Part shown: in pieces, positions 5,643 to 6,540 of the stretch
Numbering within the stretch: the stretch's first letter is position 1
How the letters are laid out: every line of letters begins with the position of its first letter
Source: an uncultured Gammaproteobacteria bacterium
Lineage (GTDB): Bacteria; Pseudomonadota; Gammaproteobacteria; Pseudomonadales; Pseudohongiellaceae
Direction: 5' to 3'
Assembly (NCBI GenBank): GCA_903926285.1
Contig: CAIYIP010000390.1
Span: 1 to 6,540 of the forward strand
DNA: 6,540 nt
Notes under the pieces: model-generated
What the model was told of the DNA's origin: nothing
Seen by the model: only the letters and a program-made list of their open reading frames with translations
Database searches by the model: none
Position numbers and translations under genes: made by a program

Positions 5643-5809
5643 AAGCTAGGACGTGTGAATCAGACTGAACTGCAACTGGCCCTTGCCGGTGGAGAAGGCG
5701 AACACGCGGTTCTCGCAGGAGATTCTCGCGGCGATGACGGACAATTCAGGCGCCTATCAAATGAATTGGCTGTTATGCTTCACATCCTTTAGCTCTATGC
5801 CCTGATTTC
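5643..5809. other. Gene-poor stretch between the hairpin and the helicase gene
   Basis: About 167 bp carry no gene that I recognise. Two plus-strand frames are open across most of it. One starts at GTG 5654 and ends at TAG 5793 (45 codons, MNQTELQL). The minus strand has a 35-codon frame without ATG (5753 down to a stop at 5646-5648), ending QLQFSLIHTS. None has a good ribosome site. It could be a decayed coding remnant or part of a dispersed repeat together with the adjacent hairpin. A promoter for the helicase gene should lie here, but no convincing -35/-10 pair stands out. Confidence 0.35.
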
Positions 5810-6540
5810 ATGACAGACAACGCCCTGCTTCGCCGCCTGCCGACTTCTCACAATTGCACTGGAGAAGATTTACTCGACCGTTTTCTTGATTACGTAACCG
5901 AACGCAAGCTGGAACTGTATCCGGCGCAAGAGGAAGCTATTCTCGAGTTGTTTGAAAATAGAAATGTCATCCTCAATACGCCTACTGGGTCGGGCAAATC
6001 GCTGGTCGCAACAGCGCTCCATTTTAAATCGATGGCCCAGGGCCACCGCAGTGTTTATACCTGCCCGATCAAGGCGCTCGTCAATGAAAAGTTTCTCGCG
6101 CTCTGCCGCGATTTCGGACCCGAGAATGTCGGCATCGCCACGGGTGACGCTACGGTCAATAGAACCGCGCCGATTCTGTGTTGCACTGCGGAAATTCTGG
6201 CCAATGTTGCGTTGGCCGAGGGCGCGGATGCGCCGTTTCGGGAAATCATCATGGATGAGTTTCACTACTATTCCGACAACTCACGCGGCGTGGCCTGGCA
6301 GGTGCCGCTGCTGACGATGAGTAAATCCCGCTTCCTGTTGATGTCCGCGACACTCGGCTCTACCGCTCTGTTCGAGCGCGAACTCACGCGGCTGACCGGC
6401 GAAGTTACCACGGTGGTGGCGTCCGTCACGCGGCCAGTGCCATTGAGGTTTCGCTACGAGGAGAAGTCGCCGCTGGAATCGACAGTGATGGAACTGGTGG
6501 AGTCGAAGCAGTCGCCCGTTTACGTTGTGCACTTCACGCA
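5810..6540 (+). CDS. DEAD/DEAH-box SF2 helicase, DUF3516-type, N-terminal part (runs off the right edge)
   Basis: The first 243 codons are present and the frame is open at the edge. Helicase motifs appear in order: a Q-motif-like LELYPAQEEAI (34-44), Walker A TPTGSGKS (57-64), motif Ia PIKALVNEKF (86-95), CCTAEILAN (124-132), motif II DEFH (149-152) and motif III SATLG (179-183). This is the ATP-binding RecA-like domain 1. The sequence around GDATVN, GVAWQVPLL and PVYVVHFTQ matches what I recall of large (about 800-residue) Ski2/Mtr4-like bacterial helicases with a C-terminal DUF3516 domain. That C-terminus is outside the window, so the subfamily is inferred. The substrate is probably RNA or DNA, with the physiological role unknown. 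ATG 5810 is the only in-frame start after a TGA at 5762; it has no clear Shine-Dalgarno sequence. Confidence 0.88.
   Translation, partial: MTDNALLRRLPTSHNCTGEDLLDRFLDYVTERKLELYPAQEEAILELFENRNVILNTPTGSGKSLVATALHFKSMAQGHRSVYTCPIKALVNEKFLALCRDFGPENVGIATGDATVNRTAPILCCTAEILANVALAEGADAPFREIIMDEFHYYSDNSRGVAWQVPLLTMSKSRFLLMSATLGSTALFERELTRLTGEVTTVVASVTRPVPLRFRYEEKSPLESTVMELVESKQSPVYVVHFT

Noticed and set aside
5952..6314. Open frames on both strands inside the helicase gene
   Set aside because: All SF2 motifs fall in order in the frame starting at 5810, so these are shadows.
1..6540. CRISPR array, transposon ends, tRNA or rRNA genes
   Set aside because: No regularly spaced repeats, terminal inverted repeats with a transposase, or RNA gene signatures were found by eye.

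Overview
The window looks like chromosomal DNA of a Gram-negative pseudomonadote, most likely a gammaproteobacterium. The reasons are an outer-membrane porin-cytochrome pair, a DUF2490 barrel-type protein, a DUF6152 periplasmic protein and a YeaE-like aldo/keto reductase. Base composition is moderately GC-rich and codon use looks even across the genes. The genus cannot be fixed from the sequence. I see no tRNA, rRNA, CRISPR array, transposase or phage gene.

Layout. Positions 1-261 (minus) hold the N-terminal part of a DUF2490-type envelope protein that runs off the left edge. About 600 bp without a convincing gene follow (262-863). This stretch carries a promoter candidate, several short palindromes and a 43-codon frame (620-751, plus) that encodes little more than a signal peptide. 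Positions 864-3982 (minus) are a tight two-gene operon. The upstream gene encodes a periplasmic decaheme c-type cytochrome of the MtrA/PioA/DmsE family, with exactly ten CXXCH motifs. Eight bases later comes its MtrB/PioB-type outer-membrane barrel. Divergent from the operon, across about 190 bp, is an aldo/keto reductase (4175-5038, plus). It is followed by a small secreted DUF6152 protein (5217-5594, plus), a strong 3' hairpin (5601-5642), a gene-poor stretch of about 165 bp, and the N-terminal third or less of a large SF2 helicase (5810 to the right edge, plus).

How the genes fit together. By family knowledge, an MtrA-type cytochrome sits inside an MtrB-type barrel and carries electrons across the outer membrane. 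This pair is the functional core of the window. There is no MtrC/OmcA-type surface cytochrome and no CymA-type quinol dehydrogenase here, and the barrel lacks the N-terminal CXXC known from Shewanella MtrB. The arrangement therefore resembles the minimal PioAB/MtoAB-type conduits more than a full metal-reduction cluster. The direction of electron flow and the partner are unknown. The aldo/keto reductase, DUF6152 protein and helicase have no evident mechanistic link to the conduit. The reductase may share the divergent control region.
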